A stretch of DNA of 64,000 nt from Clostridiales bacterium (lineage in GTDB: Bacteria; Bacillota; Clostridia; Christensenellales; Aristaeellaceae): assembly GCA_015056085.1 (NCBI GenBank), contig SVHA01000001.1:1-64000 (forward strand), written 5' to 3'. Every line of letters starts with the position of its first letter. Positions within the stretch are counted from its first letter, which is position 1. The position numbers and the translations under genes were made by a program. The notes under the pieces were generated by a model. It saw only the letters and a program-made list of their open reading frames with translations. It was not told where the DNA came from and made no database searches. Positions 35,301-43,643 of this stretch are shown in pieces.

Positions 35301-37132
35301 AGAACTTCTCTACCCCCGTACCGCCCATTACGGCGGATGAACTGGACGGCAAGGCCACGCCTGCACCGACCCAGGCCCCCACGGAAGTTCCCACCGAAGT
35401 GCCTACCGAGGTTCCTACCGAGGTGCCCACTGAAGTGCCGACGGAAGTTCCCACCGAAACGCCCACCGATGTGCCGACCCAGGCCCCCACGGACGTTCCG
35501 ACCAACGTTCCCACAGAAGTGCCTACGGATGTGCCCACTCAGGCGCCCACCGAAGCACCTACCAACACCCCTGCGCCCTATGTGGGTTATGCTCTGACCA
35601 CCAAGGCGACGGCCCTGCGTACAGGCATTTCCGCTGCGGATGACACCATCATCATGCGCCTGGAAAAGGATACGCTGGTGAAGGTCACCCAGCCCGGATA
35701 CGACCTGCAGACGGGCGAAGCCTGGAGCGTGGTGACGACCCTGTCTGACGTCACCGGCATGGTGCCTGACAGCGCCCTGCGCCGCATCAACGATCAGGAA
35801 GCCCAGTATTACATCAACCTCTGGAATGAGGCAAACAAGACGCCCACCCCCACGGAGTTCACCCCCGGCACGCCTGCCCCCGTTCAGGTGGAAGGCTACG
35901 CCATCTGCATTGGCGACAATGCGCCCTACCGCAATATGCCCAGCGAGGTGAGCGTGATTCTGGGTGAACTGATGCAGAACGACGTGGTGTACGTGGCTGG
36001 CCAGCAGTACGTGGACGGAGTGGCCTGGCATATCGCCCAGTTCAACACCCAGTGGATTTACATCCGTGCCGACATGGTGCGCATGATGACGCCCCAGGAA
36101 GTGGACGATTACCTCAACAAGCCTGAATCCACTCCCGCGCCCACGCTGGTCATCACTCCCCAGCCCTATGACGAAAACAGCCTGTCCAGCTACGGCTATG
36201 TTTCTGCTTCCTCCGTCAACTTCCGCACCGCCCCCAGCACGTCTTCCAGCCGCATCAGGACGCTGAGGCAGTACGCCTTCTGCCTGGTCACCGGCACGGA
36301 AGAGCATAACGGTGAAACCTGGTACAAGATTTCCTACGGCGGCGAAGATGGATATGTTTCCGGAAACTACTTCAAGCACATGACCATCACGGAGCTGGAG
36401 AACTTCCTGGGCAGCGACGAGTACATCAAGGGCATCAGCAACAATTCCACCGCCGCTGACAACAATCAGGACTTCACCGGCGGCGGCACGGGCGGCCTTG
36501 TGTCCCCTGAAGATCAGACGGTGGATAAGTGGGTCAACAACTCCCTGCCGTACATGACCTTTACGCCCTTTGCCACCCCCGGCCCCATCACCACTACCAC
36601 GGCGCCGGTTGTCACCGAGACGCCCGTTCCCACTCAGGCGCCCACCTTTGCCCCCATGCCCACCATCTCTGTGGAATATCCCACCGAGGGCGGCAATGAC
36701 GGCGGCTCCGTGTGGGGCTGGATCCTTGGCCTTGGCCTGGTGCTGGGCGCAGGCGGCGTGGGTTATGCCGCATGGCGTGTGCGTGAGAACAAGCGTGTGA
36801 TGGCCCAGCGTGCGGCCCAGCGCAGGGCACAGGCGGCCCGCAATGAGGCCCGCCCCTATGCTGCCCGTCCCGCTCAGGCGCCCCGCACGGGCACCTATCC
36901 CAACCAGCAGGCCCAGCAGCCTGCCCCCCAGTACAGGGAAGCCCCGGAACAGCAGCGCCCCATGGCCGTGAGGAATGACGCTCCCACCGGCTACGAGCGC
37001 CCCGCCGTCCCGCAGCAGACCCCTTCCAGCCAGCGGGTGGGCCGCCGCACGGCGTACCGCCAGCAGATGGATGAAACGGAAGGCAAGTTCACCGCCTCCT
37101 ATCGTCCCAGGCAGGATGACACCCAGGAATAA
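32309..37132 (+). CDS. Large repeat-rich surface protein with MucBP-like repeats, SH3-like domains and C-terminal anchor
   Basis: 1607 aa. Signal peptide 1-33 (cleavage near AFA); an N-terminal beta domain; Thr/Glu/Val/Pro linkers made of EVPT units; five nearly identical beta repeats of about 70 aa starting near 189, 281, 381, 477 and 577; three divergent MucBP-like repeats near 668, 764 and 835 (INYVDEDGQVIA, IFQTTDGRPLD, VIYRTADGKVIR). Four SH3-like modules start near 917, 1092, 1194 and 1294, the last with ASSVNFRTAPSTSSSRI. A single membrane helix (about 1468-1488) and a basic Arg/Gln/Pro-rich cytoplasmic tail end the protein. No sortase motif. Likely a wall-spanning adhesin or envelope protein; ligand unknown. 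AAGGAGGG precedes the ATG. Confidence 0.9.
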   Translation: MRFTGEIHLRRLLAIMLSLVMGLSGFALPAFAQEAEDPMTIDVTWTDAYGNPVTVQAEPVPESLLQEYWVTVDAQAFLSGLTVKAVHSEMNYRFVPDEFTLITELVDAPSVDGLSFLTLEAWQDGSELPVTTYYLYVSSLPMPVPTPVPTEEPTPEPTEVPTEVPTEVPTEVPTEVPTEVPTEVPPQPVEVPVFYVDGNNVTQYMTTVICQPGNTDIFADYSLVSGYQQAPGTDSMVTVYVDATGAYPNQVVFQMEPIPVVTEAPTEVPTEVPTEVPPQPVEVPVFYVDGNNVTQYMTTVICQPGNTDIFADYTLVPEYQQAPGTDSMVTVYVDATGAYPNQVVFQMEPIPVVTEAPTEVPTEVPTEVPTEAPTEVPVQPVEVPVYYSDANNIVLYMDTVVCQPGNTDIFADYSLVPEYQQTPGTDSMVTVYVDATGAYPNQVVFQMEPIPVATEAPTEAPTEAPTEVPTEVPVQPVEVPVYYSDANNIVLYMDTVVCQPGETVITADYSLVSGYQQAPGTDSMVTVYVDATGAYPNQVVFQMEPIPVVTEAPTEVPTEVPTEVPTEVPTEVPVQPVEVPVYYSDANNIVLYMDTVVCQPGETVITADYSLVSGYQQAPGTDSMVTVYVDATGAYPNQVVFQMEPIPVATEAPTDVPTEAPTEVPVEPVNVTINYVDEDGQVIASIIRACEGGTTDIRADLNLVSGYNIISDGVVTVTVTAEGASPEVVEFICRKIEVPTEAPTEAPTETPTEAPTEIPDPKMAEVTVIFQTTDGRPLDTQYVTCIEGERNMVYAISNKVDGLTLQGPDKVEITVNSQGQPSMNPVVFTYAEKAKAKVTVDVIYRTADGKVIRQTYQECEEGKENTVEPSAEGISGYYFVDPAPVNVVVSSDGTATPAQVEFILKAKAVDTPIPQGAMIQRMGRINDSQVALRTKPEMKESTLVKRLPEGTAVYMLREEINKKGESWTRVLMDGEQYFIMTKYLDLMTPEENDQYISQNFSTPVPPITADELDGKATPAPTQAPTEVPTEVPTEVPTEVPTEVPTEVPTETPTDVPTQAPTDVPTNVPTEVPTDVPTQAPTEAPTNTPAPYVGYALTTKATALRTGISAADDTIIMRLEKDTLVKVTQPGYDLQTGEAWSVVTTLSDVTGMVPDSALRRINDQEAQYYINLWNEANKTPTPTEFTPGTPAPVQVEGYAICIGDNAPYRNMPSEVSVILGELMQNDVVYVAGQQYVDGVAWHIAQFNTQWIYIRADMVRMMTPQEVDDYLNKPESTPAPTLVITPQPYDENSLSSYGYVSASSVNFRTAPSTSSSRIRTLRQYAFCLVTGTEEHNGETWYKISYGGEDGYVSGNYFKHMTITELENFLGSDEYIKGISNNSTAADNNQDFTGGGTGGLVSPEDQTVDKWVNNSLPYMTFTPFATPGPITTTTAPVVTETPVPTQAPTFAPMPTISVEYPTEGGNDGGSVWGWILGLGLVLGAGGVGYAAWRVRENKRVMAQRAAQRRAQAARNEARPYAARPAQAPRTGTYPNQQAQQPAPQYREAPEQQRPMAVRNDAPTGYERPAVPQQTPSSQRVGRRTAYRQQMDETEGKFTASYRPRQDDTQE
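33731..34253 (+). repeat. Tandem 300-bp repeat units with identical sequence tract
   Basis: The tract 33731-33953 is repeated without a mismatch at 34031-34253, exactly 300 bp on. It encodes repeats four and five of the surface protein. More diverged copies lie upstream (units near 32873, 33149 and 33449, spaced 276 and 300 bp). EVPT linkers between units add 12-bp satellites that can change length in frame. Confidence 0.9.
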
Positions 37133-37170
37133 TCCCCCTGCATAAAATCGACTGTTTCTCCTCTCTTTCG

Positions 37171-37200
37171 GCGGTCCGGAGTTTCTCCGGGCCGCTTTTT
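37171..37200 (+). terminator. Terminator of the surface protein gene
   Basis: 10-bp stem GCGGTCCGGA / TCCGGGCCGC (one G-U pair) with a 5-nt loop, followed by TTTTT. Confidence 0.85.
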
Positions 37201-37274
37201 GCGGTGAAAGGAAGTCCCAAAGGCCCAAAAATACCCGGTGCGGACGAATCCGTACCGGGTGAATGTTTGTTTGA

Positions 37275-38723
37275 TTACCCCCTGCGCCAGATGGAGGGAT
37301 GGAACACCGCCAGAATCGGGAAGATTTCCAGGCGGCCCGCCAGCATCAGGCAGGACAGCACCAGTTTGGCGAAGGGGCCGTATCCGGCGAAGTTTTCTAC
37401 AGCGCCCACCTTGCCAAGGCCCGGGCCCACGTTGCTGATGCAGGTCAGGGCAGCGGTGAGGTTGGTTTCCACGTCGTAGAGGCCTTCCAGTGAGACCAGG
37501 AAGCCGCCGACGAGCATCAGCGCCACATATACAAAGGCAAAAACGCATACCTGATGGAGAATGCCTTCCTCCACCGCTTTGCCTTCAAAGCGGATAACCT
37601 GCACCTTGCGGGGCTGGAAGGCGTGGCGCACTTCCCTGACGCCCTGCTTGGTCAGCATACCGATGCGGCAGATCTTCATGCCGCCGGCGGTGGAGCCGGC
37701 ACAGGAGCCCATGAACATCACCACGAGGATGAGCATCCGGGCAGCAATGGGCCAGACGTTGAAATCAGCGGTGACATAGCCGGTGGTGGAGATGATACTG
37801 GCCACCTGGAAGGAAGAATACCGCAAAGCCGTGCCGACGTTTCCGTACTGGGGCAGAATCATCAGGGTGATGAGAATGATGACACAGACAATGATGGACA
37901 GATACCACCTGAGTTCTTCGTTCTTGAAGATGTCCTTCCATCCGCCGGTGAACATCTTGTAGTACAGCACGAAGTTCACGCCGAAGAGGATCATGAAGAT
38001 GGTGATGATGACTTCCACTGCCACGCTGTCAAAGGCGGCAATGCTGGCGCCGTAGTTGCTGAAGCCGCCCGTGCCGGCGGTGCCGAAGGCGTGGATGGCG
38101 GCGTCGTAGAGGTTCATGCCCGCCGCCATCAGGGCGATGAGCTCCACAACAGTCATCACCGTGTAGATCAGATAGAGAATCTTGGCGGAGTCGCCCATTT
38201 TGGGCACCAGTTTGCTCAGGGTGGGGCCGGGGCTCTCTGCACGCACCAGATGGCTGTTGCGTCCGCTCATGTGGGGCAGAAGCGCCAGCGTCAGCACCAG
38301 CACGCCCATGCCGCCAATCCAGTGGGTGAAGCTGCGCCAGAACATGATGCCTTTGGGCTGGCCTTCAAACACCGTCAGCACCGTGGCGCCCGTGGTGGTG
38401 AAGCCGGAGACTGCCTCAAAGAAGGCGTCCACATAGTTGGGAATCATGCCGGAGAGGACGAAGGGCAGTGCACCGAAACCAGCCAGCGTCAGCCAGGAAA
38501 GGGCCACCACCAGGAAGCCTTCCTTGGCCCGGAAGTTGTGCTCATATCCCCTTGAGAAAAAGTAAAGGGGCGCGCCGACTGCCAGCAGCACAATGATGGA
38601 CTGTATCAGCGGCACAATGCCTGCATCCTGATAATACACAGACACGAGCAGCGCCAGTGCCATGGCGGCGGATTCCACCAACAGTATGGTGGAAAGCACC
38701 CGCAGAATCAGTTTCTTGTTCAT
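37275..38723 (-). CDS. trkH: Potassium uptake protein TrkH/KtrB family, membrane subunit
   Basis: 482 aa with eight to ten membrane helices in four M1-P-M2 repeats. Filter-like Gly segments include SGFTTTGATVL, FGTAGTGGFSN, STTGYVTADF and the last pore segment CISNVGPGLGKVGAVENFAGYG. It moves K+ (with Na+ or H+) and needs the RCK protein encoded just upstream; its ATG overlaps the trkA stop by 4 nt. Confidence 0.94.
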   Translation of the reverse strand: MNKKLILRVLSTILLVESAAMALALLVSVYYQDAGIVPLIQSIIVLLAVGAPLYFFSRGYEHNFRAKEGFLVVALSWLTLAGFGALPFVLSGMIPNYVDAFFEAVSGFTTTGATVLTVFEGQPKGIMFWRSFTHWIGGMGVLVLTLALLPHMSGRNSHLVRAESPGPTLSKLVPKMGDSAKILYLIYTVMTVVELIALMAAGMNLYDAAIHAFGTAGTGGFSNYGASIAAFDSVAVEVIITIFMILFGVNFVLYYKMFTGGWKDIFKNEELRWYLSIIVCVIILITLMILPQYGNVGTALRYSSFQVASIISTTGYVTADFNVWPIAARMLILVVMFMGSCAGSTAGGMKICRIGMLTKQGVREVRHAFQPRKVQVIRFEGKAVEEGILHQVCVFAFVYVALMLVGGFLVSLEGLYDVETNLTAALTCISNVGPGLGKVGAVENFAGYGPFAKLVLSCLMLAGRLEIFPILAVFHPSIWRRG

Positions 38724-40084
38724 TTGCGGATAACCTCGTTCAGGTCGGAGATGCCGCTCTCACTGGAGATGATCACGACGCTGTCGCCGCCTTCGATGTG
38801 GTCATTGCCGAAGGGGACGATGACCTTGCCCTTGCGGACAATCACCGCCACCAGCGTACCGGGGCGGCTGGTGAGGTCTTTGAGGGGGATGCCGATATAG
38901 GGGTCGCCCGCCTTGGCGATGAATTCCAGCGCCTCGGCCTTGCCGCCCACCAGACGGTAGAGTTTTTCCACCGTGGTGCCGTGGCTGTTGACACGGGCAC
39001 GGACGTAGCGCAGGATGTTGTCCACCGTGACCGACCGGGGAGACACAATGTTGTCAAGGCCCATGGAGGCAATCACATCGGCATAGGTGATGTGGTTGCT
39101 CTTGACGATGACCTTGTTGACCTGCTGATGCACGGCGAAAAGGCCGGTGATCAGGTTTTCTTCGTCACGGTCCATCAGCGCCACAAAGGCGTCGGTATCC
39201 CGGATGCCTTCCTGTTCCAGCAGTTCCTGATCGGTGCCGTCGCCCAGAATCACATCCACGCCGGGCAGGGATTCATCCAGCAGGCGGGCCTTCTTTTCGC
39301 TCAGTTCCACCAGCTTGACGCTCACGCCTGTGGAGGCCAGCATTCTTGCCAGATAGAAGCTGATGCGGCTGCCGCCCAGCAGCAGGGCGCTCTTGACACG
39401 ATGGGCGTTGCGGCCCAGATGGCGGAAATAACTGGTGATAGTCACCATATCTGCCGCCACATACACACGGTCGCCGGGCTGGATGACAAAGGAGCCGTTG
39501 GGGATAGTCACAACGCCGTTGCGCTCCACGGCGGCATACAGCACCCGGGGCAGGGTAGGGCAGTGGAGAGACAGGCTGTGCAGGGGATGACCAACGATGT
39601 GATCGGATTCCTGCACACGGAATTCCACCATTTCCACATGACCTTTGGCGAAGGATTCAATATTGCCGGAGAAGGGGAAGCGCAGCATCTTGTTGATTTC
39701 CAGCGCTGCGGCTCTTTCCGGGTTGATGGTCATGTCGATGCCCAGTTCCGCCTTGAGCAGCGTCAGGGACTCGTTGTATTCCGGGTCACGGATACGGGCG
39801 ATGGAATACTTGGCGCCCAGGCGCTTGGCGATCAGGCAGCAGAGCATATTGGTCTCGTCGCTGGCCGTGGCGGCGATGATGATATCCGCCTTGTCGGCTT
39901 CAGCGTCCAGCAGCGTCTTGGCGTTGGCGCCGTTGCCCTGCACGCACAGCACGTCCAGCAAATCTTCCGACCGCTTGAGGACTTCGGAGTTATTATCAAT
40001 AATGGTGACGTCATGGTGTTCCTTGGACAGTTCTTCCGCCAGCGCATGGCCGACTTTGCCGTCACCCACAACAATGATCCGCAT
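38720..40084 (-). CDS. trkA: Potassium uptake regulator TrkA (dual RCK)
   Basis: 454 aa. Two RCK_N/RCK_C pairs: Rossmann motifs IIVVGDGKVGHALAEELS at the start and ALLLGGSRISFYLARMLA near 225, each followed by a TrkA_C domain. NAD(H)/nucleotide binding gates the TrkH channel. ATG 40084 has GGAGG upstream. A weak promoter may lie in 40105-40160 (T-rich, TAGAAT and TAAAAT boxes). Confidence 0.94.
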   Translation of the reverse strand: MRIIVVGDGKVGHALAEELSKEHHDVTIIDNNSEVLKRSEDLLDVLCVQGNGANAKTLLDAEADKADIIIAATASDETNMLCCLIAKRLGAKYSIARIRDPEYNESLTLLKAELGIDMTINPERAAALEINKMLRFPFSGNIESFAKGHVEMVEFRVQESDHIVGHPLHSLSLHCPTLPRVLYAAVERNGVVTIPNGSFVIQPGDRVYVAADMVTITSYFRHLGRNAHRVKSALLLGGSRISFYLARMLASTGVSVKLVELSEKKARLLDESLPGVDVILGDGTDQELLEQEGIRDTDAFVALMDRDEENLITGLFAVHQQVNKVIVKSNHITYADVIASMGLDNIVSPRSVTVDNILRYVRARVNSHGTTVEKLYRLVGGKAEALEFIAKAGDPYIGIPLKDLTSRPGTLVAVIVRKGKVIVPFGNDHIEGGDSVVIISSESGISDLNEVIRK

Positions 40085-40290
40085 GAGAATACATCCTCCA
40101 TTCATAGCTTACAAACAAAGGCATTTTATTCTATCACAAAACAATCAAAAAGGGAACAAAAAAGGCTGATTTTCCCCGAAAAAAGCCGCATTGTCAGATT
40201 TCTCCCACCGTCAGGCAGGAAATCAGGCCTTTTCAGGCGAAAAACACAAACGGAATCCATGTGTTTTTTTGAGCAAAAGGAGGTCATCAT

Positions 40291-40950
40291 ATGATTACCA
40301 TTCGTGAACTGTATGATCTGTCCCACACAAGGGCGTCTGATTATCTCTCCGCCTTCACCTATCCCTGGGAAGCCCTGAAGGGCATCAAGGAACTGATCCT
40401 CTCTCTGGGGGAAAACCTGCCCGAAGACGAGTTTGATCAGCCTGCTCCCGGCGTGTGGGTACACCGCACTGCCGTGGTGGCGCCTACGGCCTATCTGGGC
40501 GCGCCTTGCATTATTGGCGCCAAAACGGAAGTACGCCACGGCGCCTTCATCCGGGGCAGTGCGCTGGTGGGCGACGGCTGCGTGGTGGGCAACTCCGTGG
40601 AACTGAAAAACGTCATCCTCTTTGACAGCGTGCAGGTGCCCCATTATAACTATGTGGGCGATTCCATTTTGGGCTACAAATCCCACATGGGCGCCGGTTC
40701 CCTCACCAGCAACGTCAAGAGCGACAAAACCCTTGTGGTGGTGCACAACGGCGCCGAGCACATCCCCACGGGCCTGAAGAAGTTCGGCGCCATGCTGGGT
40801 AACTTCGTGGAAGTGGGCTGCAACAGCGTACTCAATCCCGGCACAGTTATTGGCTGCAACAGCAATGTGTACCCCCTGTCTTGCGTGCGGGGTGTGGTGC
40901 CGGAAAACAGCATCTACAAGACCGGCGGCGTGATTGTCGCCAAGAAGTAA
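40291..40950 (+). CDS. Left-handed beta-helix (hexapeptide repeat) protein, GlmU C-terminal-like
   Basis: 219 aa. After a short helical start, residues about 55-205 carry hexapeptide repeats (APTAYLGAPCIIGAKTEVRHGAFIRGSALVGDGCVVG; VGCNSVLNPGTVIGCNSNVYPLSCVRG). The YVGDSILGYKSHMGAGSLTSNVK stretch resembles the acetyltransferase part of GlmU. No nucleotidyltransferase domain is present. It probably acts on a nucleotide sugar or is a non-catalytic relative. RBS AAAAGGAGG. Confidence 0.85.
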   Translation: MITIRELYDLSHTRASDYLSAFTYPWEALKGIKELILSLGENLPEDEFDQPAPGVWVHRTAVVAPTAYLGAPCIIGAKTEVRHGAFIRGSALVGDGCVVGNSVELKNVILFDSVQVPHYNYVGDSILGYKSHMGAGSLTSNVKSDKTLVVVHNGAEHIPTGLKKFGAMLGNFVEVGCNSVLNPGTVIGCNSNVYPLSCVRGVVPENSIYKTGGVIVAKK

Positions 40951-40984
40951 TTCAGCGTAAGGCGTCCCAAAGGAGTTATCGTCC

Positions 40985-41848
40985 ATGAATCAGTCCCCTG
41001 TCGCCGGGCAGAAGCAAGTCCTGGCGATTCATGACCTTTCCTGCGTGGGGCGGTGTTCCCTCACGGTGGCGCTGCCGGTGCTGTCTGCCTGCGGTGTGCA
41101 CACCTCGGCGCTGCCCACGGCCCTTTTGTCCACCCATACAGGCGTTTTCACCGGCTATCACTGCCGGGATCTGACGGAGGATATGCAGGCCATCCGGTCG
41201 CATTTTGACACGCTGCCCCTGCATTTTGACGGCCTGTACAGTGGTTTTCTGGGCTCTTATGAGCAGATTGCTCTGGTGGTCGAAGTGCTTAAAAAGTACC
41301 GCCAGCAGAGCACCCTCACCCTGGTGGATCCGGTGATGGCAGACCATGGGCGGCTCTACGCCACTTGCACCGCTGAAATGGCCCGGGGCATGGGCGAACT
41401 GTGCCGCCTGGCGGACGTTATCGTGCCCAATGTCACCGAGGCCTGTCTGCTGCTGGATCAGCCCTATCTGCCGCATCCCACCTGGACGGAAGTGCAGCAC
41501 CTGCTGGAAGAACTGGCCAGCCGCTTCCAGTGCCGTGAAGTCATTATCACCGGCGTGGAAAAGGACGGTCTGCTGGGTGCAGCCTGCCTGGCTACGGAGG
41601 ACGGCGCCTTCGCCTACGCTGGCAATGAAGCCCTGCCCCATGTGTTTTACGGCACGGGGGACGTCTTCGCCAGCGCCTTGATGGGCGCCATGCTCCATGG
41701 CGCTTCAGTGGCAGACGCCACCCGCATGGCGGCTGATTTCACCCACGACGCCATGGTGCACACCCTGCAAAACGGCCTGCCCCTGCATTACGGCGTGGCC
41801 TTTGAACAGGCCATTCCCGGCCTTTTGAAGGCCCTTCAACTGGTCTGA
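40985..41848 (+). CDS. Pyridoxal/pyridoxamine kinase (PdxY-like, ribokinase superfamily)
   Basis: 287 aa. AIHDLSCVGRCSLTVALPVLSACGV is the PfkB/PdxY-type start, DPVMADHGRLY the Mg site, and FYGTGDVFASALMGA holds the catalytic Asp and anion hole. Phosphorylation of pyridoxal, pyridoxine or pyridoxamine for PLP salvage is likely; the ThiD group is the alternative. It follows the beta-helix gene by 34 nt. Confidence 0.88.
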   Translation: MNQSPVAGQKQVLAIHDLSCVGRCSLTVALPVLSACGVHTSALPTALLSTHTGVFTGYHCRDLTEDMQAIRSHFDTLPLHFDGLYSGFLGSYEQIALVVEVLKKYRQQSTLTLVDPVMADHGRLYATCTAEMARGMGELCRLADVIVPNVTEACLLLDQPYLPHPTWTEVQHLLEELASRFQCREVIITGVEKDGLLGAACLATEDGAFAYAGNEALPHVFYGTGDVFASALMGAMLHGASVADATRMAADFTHDAMVHTLQNGLPLHYGVAFEQAIPGLLKALQLV

Positions 41849-41855
41849 TTTTCCC

Positions 41856-41886
41856 GGCTGCGTGAATTGCCGCGCAGCCTTTTTGT
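41856..41886 (+). terminator. Terminator of the kinase gene
   Basis: 7-bp stem GGCTGCG (41856-41862) / CGCAGCC (41873-41879) followed by TTTTT. Confidence 0.8.
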
Positions 41887-41967
41887 ATGCAGGAAAAAAC
41901 ACGCTCTGCGTCGAAATACAAGACAGATTTCCCCGGATTTGATGGGGGAGCGAAAGGAACAATTACG

Positions 41968-42633
41968 ATGGATTTGTTTGATCTGATCGGCCCCGTGATG
42001 GTGGGGCCCAGCAGTTCCCATACAGCCGGCGCCGCCCGCATTGGCCTGACGGCCCGGATGCTCCTGGGGGAGGACGTGGTGCAGGCGGAAATTGCCTTCC
42101 ACGGCTCCTTTGCCAAGACTTATCAGGGCCACGGCACCGACCGTGCGCTGGTGGGCGGCCTGATGGGTATGCAGGTGGATGATCTGCGTTTGCGGGAGTC
42201 CCTGACACTGGCCCGTGAGGCGGGCATCGTCATCTCCTTCCAGCAGGTGAACATCCGTGGCGCCCACCCCAACACCGTGCAGATGACCATCACCGGTCGC
42301 AGCGGACGGCAGCTGATGATGGAAGCGGCGTCCGTTGGCGGCGGCAATATCGAAATACGGCGCATTGACGGCATGAACGTGGCCTTCACCGGCAAGGAAA
42401 ACACCCTTGTCATTCAGAATACGGACGCTCCCGGCGCCATTGCAGCGGTGACTGGTGCGCTGGCTGAAATGGACATCAACATCGCCAGTATGCAGGTGTA
42501 CCGCCGTCAGGCGGGCGCTGACGCCATGATGGTGCTGGAACTGGACGGTCAACTTTCCGACGAGGACGTGAAGATCATTCAGAATATCCGCCAGGTACGG
42601 GGCTGCACGTTCCTGAAAAGGAGGAATGGGTGA
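41968..42633 (+). CDS. sdaAB: L-serine dehydratase, iron-sulfur type, beta subunit
   Basis: 221 aa. The start DLIGPVMVGPSSSHTAGAARIG is the SdaAB signature; the C-terminal 75 residues form an ACT domain (LVIQNTDAPGAIAAVTGALAEMDINIASMQVYR). With the alpha subunit it deaminates L-serine to pyruvate and ammonia. ATG 41968, RBS AAAGGA. Stop overlaps the next ATG as TGATG. Confidence 0.95.
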   Translation: MDLFDLIGPVMVGPSSSHTAGAARIGLTARMLLGEDVVQAEIAFHGSFAKTYQGHGTDRALVGGLMGMQVDDLRLRESLTLAREAGIVISFQQVNIRGAHPNTVQMTITGRSGRQLMMEAASVGGGNIEIRRIDGMNVAFTGKENTLVIQNTDAPGAIAAVTGALAEMDINIASMQVYRRQAGADAMMVLELDGQLSDEDVKIIQNIRQVRGCTFLKRRNG

Positions 42634-43493
42634 TGGATTATACCCTGCGGGAATGGGTGGCTCTGAGCCGCAATACCTCTCTTGCGTCTGCGGCGATCAA
42701 AAAGCAGTGCCAGGAATCCGATCAGCCTGTGTCTGCCGTGCGGGACACCATGCGGCGCCACCTCCACTGCATGATGGAAGCGGTGCGGGATGGTCTGAAT
42801 GAAAACCTTCGCTCCGTTTCCGGACTCACCGGCGGTCAGGCGTCCAAACTCCATGGTCGGCTCTTGTCCGGCAAGGCGCTGTGCGGCGGTCTGCTGGGCA
42901 AGGCCACGGCCTACGCATTGGCGACGGCGGAATGGAATGCCTGCATGGGCAAGATTGTGGCTGCTCCCACGGCGGGTGCCTGCGGCATCCTCCCCGGTGC
43001 GCTGCTGGCCATGATGGAAGAAAGAGGCGTGACGGAAGATCAGGCGGTGGACGCCCTGTTTGTGGCGGCTGCCGTGGGGGAATCCATCGCCTGTCAGGCG
43101 AGCATCTCCGGCGCAGAGGGCGGCTGCCAGGCGGAATGCGGCACGGCAGCGGCCATGGCGGCTGCGGCGCTGACCTATCTGGAAGGCGGCGACGCCCAGC
43201 AGTGCGTGGATGCAGCCGCCTTTGCCATCATGAACCTGCTGGGCCTTGTGTGCGACCCGGTGGGCGGTCTGGTGGAAGTGCCCTGCGTGTATCGCAATGT
43301 GGGGTCTTCCGGCATTGCCTTCACGGCGGCGGATATGGTGCTCAGCGGCATCCGCTGTCCCATCCAGCCAGATGAAGTCATCCTCGCCATGAAGGAAGTG
43401 GGCGACGCTCTGCCTGCCTCCCTGCGGGAAACGGGCGAAGGTGGATGTGCCGGCTGTCCCTGCATGAAGGATGCTTGTCGGATCTGTCGGTAA
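42633..43493 (+). CDS. sdaAA: L-serine dehydratase, iron-sulfur type, alpha subunit
   Basis: 286 aa catalytic subunit. The oxygen-sensitive [4Fe-4S] cluster should be bound by Cys in AECGTAAAMAAAA, VEVPCVYR and the C-terminal cysteines; PTAGACGILPG is the substrate loop. The Cys-rich C-terminal end (CAGCPCMKDACRIC) is longer in Cys than needed for one cluster. Coupled to sdaAB by a 1-nt overlap. Confidence 0.95.
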   Translation: MDYTLREWVALSRNTSLASAAIKKQCQESDQPVSAVRDTMRRHLHCMMEAVRDGLNENLRSVSGLTGGQASKLHGRLLSGKALCGGLLGKATAYALATAEWNACMGKIVAAPTAGACGILPGALLAMMEERGVTEDQAVDALFVAAAVGESIACQASISGAEGGCQAECGTAAAMAAAALTYLEGGDAQQCVDAAAFAIMNLLGLVCDPVGGLVEVPCVYRNVGSSGIAFTAADMVLSGIRCPIQPDEVILAMKEVGDALPASLRETGEGGCAGCPCMKDACRICR

Positions 43494-43518
43494 ATCACAC
43501 CAGATACGGAGAAACAAC

Positions 43519-43567
43519 TGACGGTTGAGGGATTTTCCCCCCGGATGGTTGAGGAAAATCCCGGTCA
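43519..43567. repeat. Palindromic element between sdaAA and the XRE gene
   Basis: Perfect 10-bp inverted repeat GGGATTTTCC (43529-43538) / GGAAAATCCC (43553-43562). Within it GGTTGAGG occurs twice as a direct repeat, and the ends TGAC / GGTCA extend the dyad. There is no T-run, so an operator for the downstream XRE regulator or an mRNA-end hairpin are the options. Nothing else is seen in 43494-43643 apart from a weak TATACT box near 43610. Confidence 0.5.
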
Positions 43568-43643
43568 AATCAACATCTGCTCGCTTCCATTTTCGGGCAG
43601 AACGCTGATATACTGACCTCACCAACCGAAAGGAGAAAACACC

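Noticed and set aside
32159-37228. A 1689-aa open frame on the minus strand opposite the surface protein
   Set aside because: It mirrors the repeat composition of the + strand gene (codon periodicity in GC-rich DNA), has no RBS and gives His/Gly/Arg-rich low-complexity protein.
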